A DNA stretch of 64,000 nucleotides from Piromyces finnis. Taxonomy: Eukaryota > Neocallimastigomycota > Neocallimastigomycetes > Neocallimastigales > Neocallimastigaceae. Shown piece by piece: positions 13,441 through 26,305 of this stretch. The notes beneath the pieces were generated by a model. The model was not told where the DNA came from. It saw only the letters and a list, made by a program, of their open reading frames with translations, and did no database searches. How positions within the stretch are numbered: position 1 is the stretch's first letter; each line of letters starts with the position of its first letter. The stretch spans positions 567,501 to 631,500 of the forward strand of contig MCFH01000011.1 of the NCBI GenBank assembly GCA_002104945.1, in the 5' to 3' direction. Both the position numbers and the translations under genes were made by a program.

Positions 13441-13977
13441 ATGTCTCTTAAGGGTACTCAAACTGAAAAGAATTTATTAAAGGCTTTCGCTGGTGAATCT
13501 CAAGCAAGAAACAAGTACACTTACTATGCTTCTAAGGCTAGAAAGGAAGGATACAACCAAATTGCTGATATTTTCGAAGAAACTGCTAACAATGAAAAGG
13601 AACACGCTAAATTATGGTTCAAATTATTAAACGATGGTATGCCAGATACCAAGACTAACTTAGAAGATGCTGCCAATGGTGAAAATGAAGAATGGACTAG
13701 CATGTACAAGGAATTCGCTGAAACTGCTGAAGCTGAAGGTCTTTCTCATATTGCTTTCCTTTTCAAAAAGGTTGCTGATATTGAAAAGTCTCATGAAGAA
13801 CGTTACCGTAAACTTCTTCAAAACTTAAATACTAATGCTGTATACATTAAGAGTGAAAAGGTTATTTGGGAATGTACTAACTGTGGTCACATTCACATTG
13901 GTGAAAGTGCTCCAGAACGTTGCCCAGTTTGTGACCATCCACAAAAGTACTTCAGAATCCGTGCTGAAAACTACTAA
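13441..13977 (+). CDS. rbr: rubrerythrin
   Basis: Non-haem di-iron peroxidase that reduces hydrogen peroxide in anaerobes and micro-aerophiles. 178 residues in one exon, the usual length of bacterial rubrerythrins. The ferritin-like four-helix domain (1-135) carries Glu19 in GESQAR, an ExxH motif at 52-55 (EKEH), Glu92/95/97 and a second ExxH at 115-118 (EKSH). The C-terminal rubredoxin-like domain has Cys145, Cys148, Cys161 and Cys164. No signal or organelle-targeting peptide is evident, so a cytosolic place is likely. The family is chiefly bacterial, archaeal and found in anaerobic protists, so acquisition by horizontal transfer is inferred. Synonymous codons are GC-richer than the surroundings, suggesting high expression. 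A spliced upstream exon (13202-13236) could extend the protein by 13 residues. Confidence 0.98.
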   Translation: MSLKGTQTEKNLLKAFAGESQARNKYTYYASKARKEGYNQIADIFEETANNEKEHAKLWFKLLNDGMPDTKTNLEDAANGENEEWTSMYKEFAETAEAEGLSHIAFLFKKVADIEKSHEERYRKLLQNLNTNAVYIKSEKVIWECTNCGHIHIGESAPERCPVCDHPQKYFRIRAENY

Positions 13978-15852
13978 ATATAATAATTATTTATAAATTT
14001 AATATAAAATATAAATATATAAAATAACTATCATTATATATTAGTTTTATATTATTATATCAATTTTTCTGTAATATAAAGTACTACATTTCATTTTTAT
14101 AATATATAAAAAAAAAAATAATAAAAATAAAAGAAAAAAAAGTATAAATTTATATATAATATATATATTATATATTATATATAGCAAAATAGCAAATTAA
14201 ATAAAATAAAAATAAATTTATTCTATTAAAAAATTGAATTTTAAAAGCTTTTGTTTTTATTGTTTTAAGTAATTTTTAAAAAGTGGATTTTAAGAGGTAA
14301 TCTAATTTAGGTTTTAAGTTTTTTAATGAATTTATTTTTCAACAATTATAGCAATTTTATCAATTAGAGAAAATAAAAAATAAAATACAATTCAATGGCA
14401 TTACAATTAATAATAAGTTATAATTTTATTTTTTGTAAATTTTTTCATAATACAATAATATTTTTTACTTGTTTTTTCTATTTCTTTTTATCTACAGTTT
14501 ATTTTTTTATATGCATTTATAAAATAATCTATATCAAGTTCTATTTTCATTTTCTATTATGAAAAATTTTTATAATTTTTATGTGGTTGTTTCAATTGTT
14601 TCACCTTTCATTTTTTCCTTTCAATTTTCCAATATAAAATTTAATTATTAAAATTTTTTAATTTTTTCAAACGTTATTTATGAATATAATCTCTAAATTG
14701 TAATAATAATTTAGGTAAAAATGAGTCAATATTAATATTTACCATACCAAATATTAATATCTTTTTTTTTTTTCCATTTATTTATTATTTTAATCCAAAA
14801 AAATTCCAAAGTTTTATTGTAGGCATTATTTAATCATCCATAAACAGCATTTATAGAAATTAAAAAATAATACATTTGTCCCTTTTATTTCAAGAATTTA
14901 AATGTAAATGAATTAATGGTAAATTAGAAGCTTGAGAAGAAAATAATCAAGAAAAGTAAATCAATAATATAAATCAGAAATATTAGACCAAATTTTTTAC
15001 TTTTTAAATAAATAGCTTATTTATAAATAATATTTAACACTTTAAAAATATTGTAATAGGGTTAGATTAGTCTAAATCTTGAAATTTAAAGAAATATAAT
15101 GTTACCTATTATTTTACATTTTTAACTTTTACTATTCTTACATTGTTATAATTTATTTTATGTCAAATTTACATTAATTTTTTTGTGACTTTTTTTTTTT
15201 TTTTCTTATTATTCCTTTTTAAATAAAAGAAAAAATGTACTTTTTGTGTAACTTTTTTTAAATAAGTTACACAATAAATTTTCTTTTTTTTTTTTTAACA
15301 AAAACTTTAAGGTTTATTTTATTCCTTATTTGTTAAAAAAGAAAAATAATAAAAAATATTTAAAATAAAAATTTGTTAATAAAAAATGCTTACTTTTTAT
15401 TTTCTTTTCTTATCTAATCCCATTCCATGATAAAATTAAAAGTTGAAAAATGGTAAAAAAAAATGCATAATTATATAAAGATTGTAGTAGAACGTACTGG
15501 AACTTCATAAATAAAAATAATAATAATTTATCTTGAAAATTGTTAAATATTAGTCATTAGGCATTTCAAATAAAAAAAATATATATATCACTTTATACTT
15601 TCTTTATTTTAAAAGATTATACCTTAACAAATTCTTTAAAAATAAATAATAATAATTTTCAATTTTCAAAAAAAAAATATATATATATATAAAATAAATA
15701 TATAATACTTTAGTTAAATTAACATTTCTTATAAAACATATTATTCAATTACTAAATTATATATAGTTTATTATATAAAGTTTTTGTTTCAGTATTTATA
15801 ATCTAATAAGATAAATTATATTATCATTATTATTCTAATTATTATTATTCTA

Positions 15853-15900
<48 letters not shown>

Positions 15901-15919
15901 GTTGTTGTTGTTGTTGTTG

Positions 15920-15963
<44 letters not shown>

Positions 15964-15985
15964 GTTGTTGTTGTTGTTGTTGTTG

Positions 15986-16061
<76 letters not shown>
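15853..16061. repeat. compound ATT/GTT trinucleotide microsatellite
   Basis: About 210 bp of trinucleotide repeat in alternating clean blocks: ATT to 15900, GTT 15901-15923, ATT to about 15963, GTT 15964-15990, then ATT to about 16061. A poly-leucine open frame across it is an artefact. Confidence 0.95.
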
Positions 16062-16063
<2 letters not shown>

Positions 16064-17007
16064 TTTTATGTTTTTTTTTTTTTTATCACATATTTTACTT
16101 TTAAATAATTTATTTTTAAAATGAATTTTTAATTTTTTTAAAAAAAAAACTTTGCCACCAATTATGGATAAATTTTAAATATAATTATACATTATTACTA
16201 TAATAGAATAGTAATTAAATATATATATATTCAAAATATCATTTTTTTTTTACTTCATAATAACATAAATAAAAATAGAATAGATTTTTTTTTCTTTTTA
16301 CATTATAATAAAGTCTTTTCTCTTAAAAAAATAATTATTACTAATTTAAAACTTTATGAAAATTTTAGTTATTAAATTTTTATTTATTATATTTATTATA
16401 TGGAATGAATGTTTATTATCAAAATAATATTACATGAATTATTCAATTATTCTTTTTTCATTCATTAGTATTTAAAATCTATTTAAAACATTAATTTTAT
16501 GAAATAAATATATCACTTTTATTATAAGAGATTTATGTATGAAAAAGTATACTACGTGTTTTTACTTTGAAACTAATTAAAAATTAAGAATAATTCTTTG
16601 TAAAATATTATCTATATTATCATTATTATTATTATAACAAAAGTTAAAAAGATAATTTAAGGTATTCAACATTATTTTTTTTTTATAAAATAGAAGAAAC
16701 TATAATATGCAAACTATATGAAAAAGTATTAAGTAAAATATATAAAAATACATACAATAATATACATAAATAACAAAAGACTTCCAATATTTTATTTAAA
16801 CATAGTTTATATAATTCATGAATCAATAGCCTAACCATTATATTTAATAAAAGGATTAGATTAATATTGCTAATAAAAATTACTCAAAAATTTTTATTAA
16901 ATATTAAATATATATTAACACAGAACAAATTAAAAATAAGGCTTTTTATAATTTATAATTATTTTTTTAAAATATTATATCCTTAAAAATATAAGAACGT
17001 ATAATTT

Positions 17008-17024
17008 ACTATTACTACTACTAT

Positions 17025-17068
<44 letters not shown>

Positions 17069-17069
17069 T
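17008..17069. repeat. CTA/TAC trinucleotide microsatellite
   Basis: About 60 bp of ACT/CTA units with a few ATT interruptions at the 5' end. It lies about 690 bp upstream of the CTP synthase start. Confidence 0.9.
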
Positions 17070-17756
17070 TTTTATTATTATTTAATTATTTTTTGTTATA
17101 ATTTTATAATATATTTTTAATAAATCAGATATTTTTATATAATTCCTATTGTTTTTTTTTAACTCTAATTGTTTGTTTTTTAATGTAGTATTTTTTGTAG
17201 AAATTTTATTTAATATATTGGAAAAATACATTTGCAATATAAAATTGATATAATAAAGGATATTGTATTACTTTTATTAGTTTAAATTTAAATCTATTAT
17301 TGATTTTAATTGCTAATAAATTCCTTTTTTTTTCTAATTTACTTAATATATTATAATATATTGAAAAATAAATAGGATCTATATATCATAATAGCAATTG
17401 GTTTAACTAAATTTAAATGGAAAAAGCTATTTCTAATCACCGATATGATTGGTTAAAAAACTTTTTTTTTTTAAGTTTTTTTTTTTTTAAATTTTAAAAA
17501 ATAATAATATAAATGAAATAAAAAGCAAAAAAAAAAAAAAAAAAATCTTTTTTAAATTACATTTATATGTCATATTTAATTATTTAAAAAAAAGAAATTT
17601 TTTATTATAAAGTATTGAGTAATTGAATTTGAATTATTCAGTAATTTCTTTTTTAAATCATATTTATTTAATAATTTATTTATTCGTAGAGCACTATTTA
17701 TTATTTATTTATTTCAATTTAAACAATTTTTAAAATATAAAATAAAGTAAAACAAA

Positions 17757-19707
17757 ATGAAGTATATTCTTGTTACTGGTGGTGTTATTTCTGGTATTGG
17801 TAAGGGTGTTATTGCCTCTTCTACCGGTTTTCTTATGAAAACTTTAGGTTTAAAAGTTACTTCTATTAAGATTGATCCATATTTAAATATTGATGCCGGT
17901 ACTTTAAGTCCACTTGATCATGGTAAATATTATTACTAAATAAATGAATTTTGTTAAATGTTAAAAAAAAAAAAAAAATAGAGTATGATATTGCTAAATA
18001 AAAAAGAGAATAATGTATATTCTTAAAGAAAAATATGGAATTAATAAAAATATAATTTTATAATTGGAATAAATAGGTGAAGTTTTTGTTTTAGATGATG
18101 GTGGTGAAGTTGATTTAGATCTTGGTAATTATGAAAGATTCTTAGATATCAGATTAAGTAGAGATAACAACATTACTACTGGTAAGATCTACAGAGAAGT
18201 TATTGAACGTGAAAGACGTGGTGATTACTTAGGTAAAACTGTTCAAGTTGTTCCACACATTACTAATGCTATTCAAAACTGGATTGAAAGAGTTGCTAAG
18301 AAGCCAGTTGATGATAGTAATGAAGAACCAGATATTTGTATTATTGAACTTGGTGGTACTGTTGGTGATATTGAATCTGCTCCATTCGTTGAAGCTATGC
18401 GTCAATTCCAATTCAGAGTTGGTTATGAAAACTTCTTTTTAATCCACGTTTCTCTTGTTCCAGTTGTTGGTTCTGTCGGTGAACAAAAGACTAAGCCAAC
18501 CCAAAGTAGTGTTAGAGACTTAAGAGGTTTAGGTCTTTCACCAGATATGATTGCTTGCAGAAGTTCTAAGCCATTAGATGCTGAAATTAAGAGCAAGATT
18601 TCTATGTTCTGTCATGTTAAGCCAGAAAATGTTATTGGTGTTCATGATTGTAATTCCTTATACCATGTTCCATTATTACTTCACTCTCAAGGTGTTCTTG
18701 ACATCATTAGAGAAAAGTTAAACATTGCTCCAAATATTGATCCAACCCAAGGTACTCTTTTCAGAAAGTGGGTTGAACTTACTAAGAGACACGATCGTCT
18801 TCAAGATACTACTACCATTGTTTTAGTTGGTAAATATACCAATCTTCAAGATTCTTATATTTCTGTCTCAAAGGCTTTACACCATGCTGCTATGGCTTGT
18901 AACAGAAAGTTAATCATTAACTGGGTTGAAGCTACTGATTTAGAAGATGAAACTTGTGCTTCTGATCCAATTAAATACCATGAATCATGGAAGAAGCTTT
19001 GTACTGCTGATGGTATCCTTGTTCCAGGTGGTTTTGGTGAACGTGGTGTTGAAGGTAAAATTGCTGCTATTAAGAGAGCTAGAGAATTCAACATTCCATT
19101 CCTTGGTATTTGTTTAGGTCTTCAATTAGCTTCTATTGAATTTGCTAGAAATGTTTGTGGTATTACTAATGCTCACTCTGATGAATTAAAGACTGAAGAT
19201 ACTACCCCATTAGTTATTTTCATGCCAGAAGGTTCTAAGACTCAAATGGGTGGTACTATGCGTTTAGGTTCTAGAGTTACCAACTTTGTTAAGGGTGTTG
19301 ATTGTATCTCTAAGAAGCTTTACGGTAACCAAGATTCTATTAATGAAAGACACCGTCACAGATACGAAGTTAATCCAAAGTATGTTCCAGAATTAGAAAA
19401 GAACGGTCTTAAGTTTGTTGGTCGTGATGAAACTGGTGAACGTATGGAAATCTTAGAATTAGAAGGTCACCCATATTTTGTTGCTTCTCAATTCCACCCA
19501 GAATACAAGACTCGTCCATTAAACCCATCACCACTCTTCTTAGGTCTTATCTTAGCTGCTTCTGGTTTATTAGAAACTTATTTAGATTCCTTAGAATTAC
19601 CAGAAAGTAACAGAGGTAACTTAGGTAGATACCGTAGTTTCACTGAAATCTCTGAAATCTCAAGCTTTACTGATTTAACTCAAAATCAATCTACTCCAAG
19701 CAACTAA
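17757..19707 (+). CDS. URA7: CTP synthase
   Basis: Glutamine-hydrolysing CTP synthase, the last step of de novo CTP formation: UTP + ATP + glutamine to CTP. Two exons (17757-17922, 18077-19707) give 598 residues, within the usual 550-600. The N-terminal synthetase domain starts with the P-loop-like [10 protein letters not shown] and continues through [10 protein letters not shown] and GGTVGDIES. The C-terminal class I glutamine amidotransferase domain has the PGGFGERG oxyanion loop, nucleophile Cys401 in GICLGLQLA, and His529/Glu531 in QFHPEY. All expected catalytic residues are present. The last 40 or so residues form a Ser-rich tail of the kind phosphorylated in fungal enzymes; its regulation here is inferred only. 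The enzyme is cytosolic and in many organisms forms filaments. Confidence 0.98.
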
Positions 19708-20692
19708 ACTTGACAAAGATTAAAAAGCATTCCCCTTTTATATAAATACTATACAATCGATTATTTATTTATAATTAAATAAATAAAATGAAAGGAGAAA
19801 AAGGAAAACGCATCATAATAGAAAAACGTAAAACCCCATATTACCATAAGTTTTTTTATTACCAATATTACATTTTTATAAATCATTTTAATTTTGTTTA
19901 GAATTTTAAATTATCTATTTCAATTATAAATATTTTATTTTTTTTTTTAATTTACATCAATTAATTTAAATGAATAGAGGGGGAAAATAAGAAGAAATAA
20001 TCGAATTTTTTATTGTTTAAACCAAATTATATAGATTTTTTTAAGTATAGGAATCTATATAAAATTATTCATGTAGTAAAAATACATTAATAAATAAAAT
20101 TAAATATTAGAAATATATAAGTTATTTAATTTACATTAAAAAATAAAAAAGAAACATTCATATTTAATCATAAAAAAATAATAAAAATTAATAAAAAATA
20201 CGCGCATTCTTAACCAAAACTATCCAATTTTTTTTGTAAAAATTTTGTGTTTATAAGGGGACACTCTCACCTTCTCTCCTTTTAAATTTGTTATGAATAC
20301 TGGAGGAACAACCATTTTGTTATTTTTCATCTTTTTAAATCATATTTTGTGATGAAAAGAAGGAAAAATTCAAAAAATTCTAAAATTTATTTTTTTATTG
20401 TTTTGGTGCTAATCGTAGAAAAAATGTAAATATATATAATATTTCACTTTTGTTGAATTTATTTTTATACTATCTAAAGTTTTATTATAATTAAAAAAAA
20501 TATAATATATATATGGATGATTTTAAAGTGGTTTTACATCTATTTTAAAAAACAAAAAATTGAAAATTATTGTTTTGAATATTAATCATTTTATTTAAAA
20601 TAACATATTATATTTACTGAAATATATATATTATTTAATATTAGCTATTTATCTTGCTATTATTTTAATGTGTTGTTTACTAATTAATATTA

Positions 20693-20748
<56 letters not shown>

Positions 20749-21264
20749 ATTTTTTTTATTTGAAAAATTTATTTTATGAATCAGTCATAAAAACTATTTA
20801 GAATTGGTATCATTATTATAAATAGTTGAAAAACTTTTTATAAATATACTATTTCTAAAATATATATTTAACAGTTTAATAAAAAAATATAGAAATTTGT
20901 TATTATTCTTTATAGAAAAAAAATAAGTAAAAAAAAAAGGAGGCTTTTTTAACAACATTTATATATTATCTCTTTTATTGGAATATGTGCTATTTTTATT
21001 TTACATTTTTTTTTTCAAAAAAATAACAAGACACAAGTATAAATATAAGAAGAATTAAAAATTAAAATGGAATTTGTTAAAAGAAAGAAAAAAAAAAAAG
21101 TATAAAGAAATTATTAAAATAAATCTTTTAATTCAAATTATATTACCACAAATTAATGTTTTAAATATACAATCAAAAAATAATTGTCTTTTCTTTTTTT
21201 TTTTTTTTTTTTAACTTTTATATATATACAATAACTATATTTAAATTAAACTATAGGTATGTGT
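19708..21264. other. intergenic between convergent genes
   Basis: AT-rich DNA between the 3' ends of CTP synthase (+) and TMEM18 (-). An ATT repeat runs at about 20691-20744. The segment near 20200-20330 is slightly less AT-biased but shows no open frame that could be supported. Confidence 0.5.
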
Positions 21265-22224
21265 TTAATTAAACTTTTTTCTGTTAACTTTAACTGGTTT
21301 CTTTTCTGGTTTAACATTTCCCTTAGTATTTTGATCCTTAATTGGCTTTTTTGGTTCTGGCATAGCCTTCTTAACTGGCTTTTTGACAGTAGTTTTGCTC
21401 TTCTTGTCTTTTGTCTTGGTGGAAGAAAGAATACCTAAGGATAAGCAACAAATAATTAACTATAATAAAATATTAGGATTAATTACTATTACTATTATCA
21501 TTATTATTAATTTAGGAATATTAATATTTATCATTATATAGAAATTTACTAAGCATAAAATAAGTTCAAATAAAACAGGAATGTTTAAGAAATATAACAT
21601 GAATTTTCCATTTCTGTCAAAGTAATTCTTAGCAGCAATTCTAGTCCAATTGTTAGCTCCTAACATATTTAAGAAAGAACTAGAGAAACTCAAAATAGCT
21701 ATATAATTATTTTTATATTATTTTAATACATTTATAATATAAATTTATAAATTTTATATTTAATATATGAATCTATTTTTTATTATTATTATTTTAATTA
21801 TTATAATAATAACAATAAACAAATACTTACTTAAAAGAATTACATGGAAAATTTGTTTGATAAAGCTTTTTCTATCTTGAATAATTTCAACAATAATAAG
21901 AACATGGATCAAACATAACATCATAATAAATCTATCATTCCATAAAACCTATTATTGAAAATAAATAAGTATAATTGTGAATATATGACCATAAATAAAA
22001 TCATTCAATTATATATATAGTTATGATATTTATTAAATAGGGTTAAATGCACATACATTTCCAAAAACGTTATGTGCATCAGTACAGAATTTTTCTTTAA
22101 TGGCTAAAAGATTTTCTGTAGTGAAGAAAGTGGCCCAATTGATTTTTGTTAAGTTTTGTAATGCTATAACATATTTACTGAATTCACGTTTTAAAGAATA
22201 AATATAAATGTCTAATGTGGCCAT
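21265..22224 (-). CDS. TMEM18: TMEM18-like membrane protein
   Basis: Predicted multi-pass membrane protein of the TMEM18 family (inner nuclear envelope in animals, precise role uncertain). Exons 22224-22057, 21948-21831, 21698-21550 and 21459-21265 are in phase and give 209 residues. Hydrophobic helices lie in exon 2 (RFIMMLCLIHVLIIVEII), at the exon 2/3 join, in exon 3 after the family-like NNWTRIAAKNYFDRNGKFM, and across the exon 3/4 join (LFELILCLLIICCLSLGI). The final 45 residues are a Lys/Pro-rich soluble tail, longer than the basic tail of animal TMEM18. The match is to the NW-x-FD-x-G-F core and helix layout, so the family name is likely but not certain. Divergent from the acyltransferase gene. 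Confidence 0.78.
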
Positions 22225-23408
22225 TTTTTTTATTATATTATAGGATAAAAGATTTAAAATTGAATAATAATAAATGAATGTAAATAAATTTAAAATGGAT
22301 AATAATTTTAAAAATAAAAATATATAAAAAAGAAATAAAAAAAAAAAGAATTTTTTAAATTTTTAATTTAATATTGAAAATAAAAAGTTTAATTATAAAT
22401 TAATATATAAAAAAAATATGTATTAATGCCGTTTTATTAAAGCTAAAATAAATTAAAATTTTATAATTAATTTTTTTTTTATTGTAAAACAGGCATGATG
22501 ATGATCCTAATTTTAATATTAATTATTATTATATAGTTAATAATAATTAATAATAATAATAATAATACCAAAAAAAACAGGGTTGAATGTGCCAATAATC
22601 TTTAAACAATTGTAACATACATTAAAGACATTTGAAAAGGAATCTTTATTAAATTATTATTTGTTATATAAAAAATATATTATCATTTTATCTATTAAGT
22701 TGATACTTTTAAAATGAGTTAAAGTTTTATAAAAGATACAAAAAAACAACAACTTTATATAATCCATTTATCATATTTTTATTTCTTTTAATATGAAGAA
22801 ATAAGAAAATTATTGAAGTATTATTACTAATTACTATTAATAAAATAAACAATGTCAATTTCAATTAGAATAATAGATCGACCTTTGTTTATATAAATAA
22901 TATATTTTAATATTTTTTAAAGGCTCTAACTTCATAGCAAACTACAATATGGATATTCCTCTTTCATACTATTTTTATAAAAAAGACAATTTATTATATT
23001 TATTATAACAAAATCATAGTTATTTAATTCTTTTTATATGAAGTAAAAATTATTAAAAATTATTAGGATGAAATGAGAATAAAGCTTAATTAATGGGTTA
23101 GTTTTTATATAATATATAAAAATAATATATAAAATAATATAATTAAATAAATGAAAATAATTATTCCTTTTATAATATTTTTAATATAAATAGAATACAA
23201 ATTTTAATTATTATAATTTTTTTTTTGAGATGAAATTAAATATATTATAAATTAATTAATTTAGAAAATTCGTATAAAATTATCGATAGTTGGTAAACTC
23301 ATTAAAAAAAGCATTTTAATAAAATAATGGCAGAATAATTTTAAAATATTTTTTTTTATAAAATCTAAAAACTAATTTATTTACAACGAAAAAGGGAAGA
23401 ACAATAAT
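22225..23408. other. intergenic, divergent promoters
   Basis: AT-rich spacer between TMEM18 (-) and the acyltransferase (+). Only short poly(A)/poly(T) and AAT runs are visible. Confidence 0.55.
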
Positions 23409-26305
23409 ATGACTATTAAGGATATAACTTTTTGTATAGCAAGGTTGGAAAATTAAATGTTATTATATAATCGATATATCAAAATTAACAATGTTATGAT
23501 TTATATGAAAAAATAAAATGAAAAATATTTTTTTTTTTTTTTCTTTCCTCTCTCTTTATTATTATTATTATTATTATTATTGTCAATGTTAAATAAGAGG
23601 TATATTAAAAATTGCAGCTAATGTTTACTATTCTTCTATTATTATTGAAAATGAAGAATTTGTACCAGAAGATGGAATTCCAACATTCATTTGTTGTAAC
23701 CATCCTAACTCATTAACTGGTAATAATCAAAAATTGTAAATTTTTAAAATTAATTCAAATTTTTAAGAAATGTTCCAATAATGATTTATTTTTTCATATC
23801 TATTGTCAATGCTCAATAATAGATGCTGCAAGTAAATAAATTACTTTTTTTATATTTTTTTATATAGAAATCTTTTAATGTATACTTGAAATTTGAATGT
23901 AAAGAATTTAACAATAAAAAAAAAATTTTATATATATTTTAAAGTTATTTAAGTTCTTTGTCAAGAAAAAAAAGAAAACATGTTAGAATTACTTGTAAAG
24001 ATACACTATTTAAAATGAACTTTTTATATTGGGCTTTTAATACTATGTTAAATTCAGTTCCTATAATGAGAAGAAGAGAATATGGTGATAAAATAGATAA
24101 TACTGAAGCATTTGCAAATTTAATAAAAGTATACTAATAATTTATTCGGAACACCATATTTATTATTATTTTGTTTATTTTTAATAATATAAATATTTTT
24201 ACATTCATTTAATTGAAAAAATGCTTTTATTACTACTATATTATAATTTTGTAATATCAAATAAAATATATATAGTCATTGGAAAAAGGTGATTCTGTAA
24301 TTTTGTTTCCTGAAGGGTATAGCAGATATAATAGTACAGCAGGAAATTTTTTAATGGGTGGTAATACTTTTATTTTAAGTCTAAATATTACTAATTATAT
24401 AAAAATTATTGATATTATATATATTATTAATATATATTAATAATATGTAATAAACAAATACTATTTAAAGTATCGAATATTACCTCAGAAGTGTTAACAA
24501 GAAATAGAAGTAATTCAGATTTTAAGATAAATATATTACCACTATCAATTAATTATGCGTAATAATATAATACTTAATTTATTATATATTATATATTATT
24601 TGTTTTTTTTTTTATTTTATTTTATTATAATAAAGTGATAAATATTTTAATGAAATTTTTATAAAAATATATAAAAACTCATAGCAATACAAACAATTAT
24701 ATATATATATTTATTAATTTTTTTTTTAATGTTTAAAATAACTAGACATCGTGAGAAATTCAGATCGAACATGATAATCACTTGTCATAGACCAATAGTA
24801 CTTAATCCAATTGATAACGAAGATTTAATTATCGATAAAAATAATATTAAGGATAGTCAGAGACAAGCTCCATTTAAGCCAGCAAAAAGTTTGACTTTAG
24901 CTATGGATAAAATTATTAGAAATGGAATTCTAGGTATTGATTACATATTAAAATACATAATTAATAATAATAATATATGGTTATAAATATAATTAAAATA
25001 TATATTAAAAAAAAAAATAGATTCACCAAATTGGGAATATATTGAGTATGCACACACAGCACGAAATCTTTATTGTTCTTACGGTTTAGATATTACTTTT
25101 GGTAATTATATTCGATTAACAAAAAGGTTTTTAGACGTTTTTGCAAGACAAGAAAAGCAGATAGAAAAGGAGAAAAAAATAAATTATGAAAAAGAAAAAG
25201 ATTTGAATGTTGATCGTTATGTATTTGAGGATAATGGAAAGGAAGATAAAATAACAAAGCTAGGTCCATTAGATTTTAATAAAGTTGAAAAATCTATTGA
25301 TATTGATCAATTAAATAAAAGTTTGAAGGTATATACTACTACTAATAATAAAACATTATATATATATATTTACTAAATATTTTATGTGATTATTAATTTT
25401 TATTATAAATTCTGATATGGAATATTATTTATATTATTTATATAATATGCCAATAATAATATTATATAATATAGGAATATCAAGATATATTAGATAAAAT
25501 TAAAATAAAAGATGCTAAACTGATTTCAAAAGAATCATTAGGAAAATCAATTTCTATAATAATAGTTGAAACATTATTATTATTCATTTATCTTTTATTT
25601 TTAATACCATACTGTATTATTTGGTTACCAATTCTAATTATCGGTAAAAAATATGAAAGAAAGGCAATGACAAGTGGTAAATATTTTTATTTATACATTT
25701 ATATTATATATTCTAATTATATAAAATTAATAATTTTGGTGTATGAATGTATATTTAGGTGATTTAGAAGATAATTTTGATGAAATTGCACAGAAGAAAA
25801 TTTTATCTGGTTTAGTGGTAGTATTATGCTGGTATTCTATTTTTATTTTTATAACTCTATTTACATTAAATATTACATATTTTCTCGGTGTTGTTATCGG
25901 ATATCCATTAATTATGGTATTAGGTGTAATTATATTAGAGAATTATTCTAGGAGTCAAAGAAACATAATGTATAATATTAGATTGATAAAATTAAAATAT
26001 TTTCAAAATGATAGCTATATAAAATATTTAAGAATTCGTGATGGTAAAAATAAAGTTATTTTCAATATTATTAATTTTAAAAAGAAATTAAATTTTTATA
26101 TATTGTAGATTTATATAATAATATTCAAATCTTATCAAGGGCCATGAATCTTCCTTCTGATTCAGAAGTATTGAAATCAAATAAAAATACACTCTATAGT
26201 GAAGAAAGCAATATATTTTATAAGATATATATAAAATTGTTAAGAAAAGAAGACTGGAATGATACGCTAAGAACCAGAGATATTATTAGATATTCAAAAG
26301 AATAG
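23409..26305 (+). CDS. glycerol-3-phosphate/DHAP O-acyltransferase-like membrane protein
   Basis: PlsC-type acyltransferase resembling fungal Sct1/Gpt2, which make lysophosphatidate from glycerol-3-phosphate or DHAP in the ER. Exons: 23409-23443, 23598-23719, a micro-exon near 23823-23831, about 23943-24128, 24276-24360, 24471-24558, 24746-24933, 25021-25328, 25475-25676, 25759-26043, 26109-26305; about 567 residues. Motif I reads NHPNSLTD, with its Asp encoded across the micro-exon join. Motif III is FPEG in LFPEGYSR, and an LPLSINYAHREKFRS segment follows. Two long hydrophobic stretches near residues 375-400 and 420-465 would give two to four membrane helices. A charged Lys/Glu-rich linker precedes them. 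The junction after the micro-exon is off by one base with a standard GT-AG intron (see findings); the rest is intact. Confidence 0.83.

Larger units (their letters stand above)
13978..17756. other. intergenic desert of 3.8 kb with microsatellites
   Basis: The largest gene-free stretch before 28 kb. It holds a compound ATT/GTT microsatellite (15853-16061) and a CTA repeat (17008-17069), listed separately, plus many poly(A)/poly(T) runs. No exon-like segment with raised GC content was found. Confidence 0.55.

Noticed and set aside
13524-13709. Antisense frames over rubrerythrin, CTP synthase, the RRM gene and eL27
   Set aside because: Shadows created by biased codon use on the coding strand; no own motifs or splice structure.
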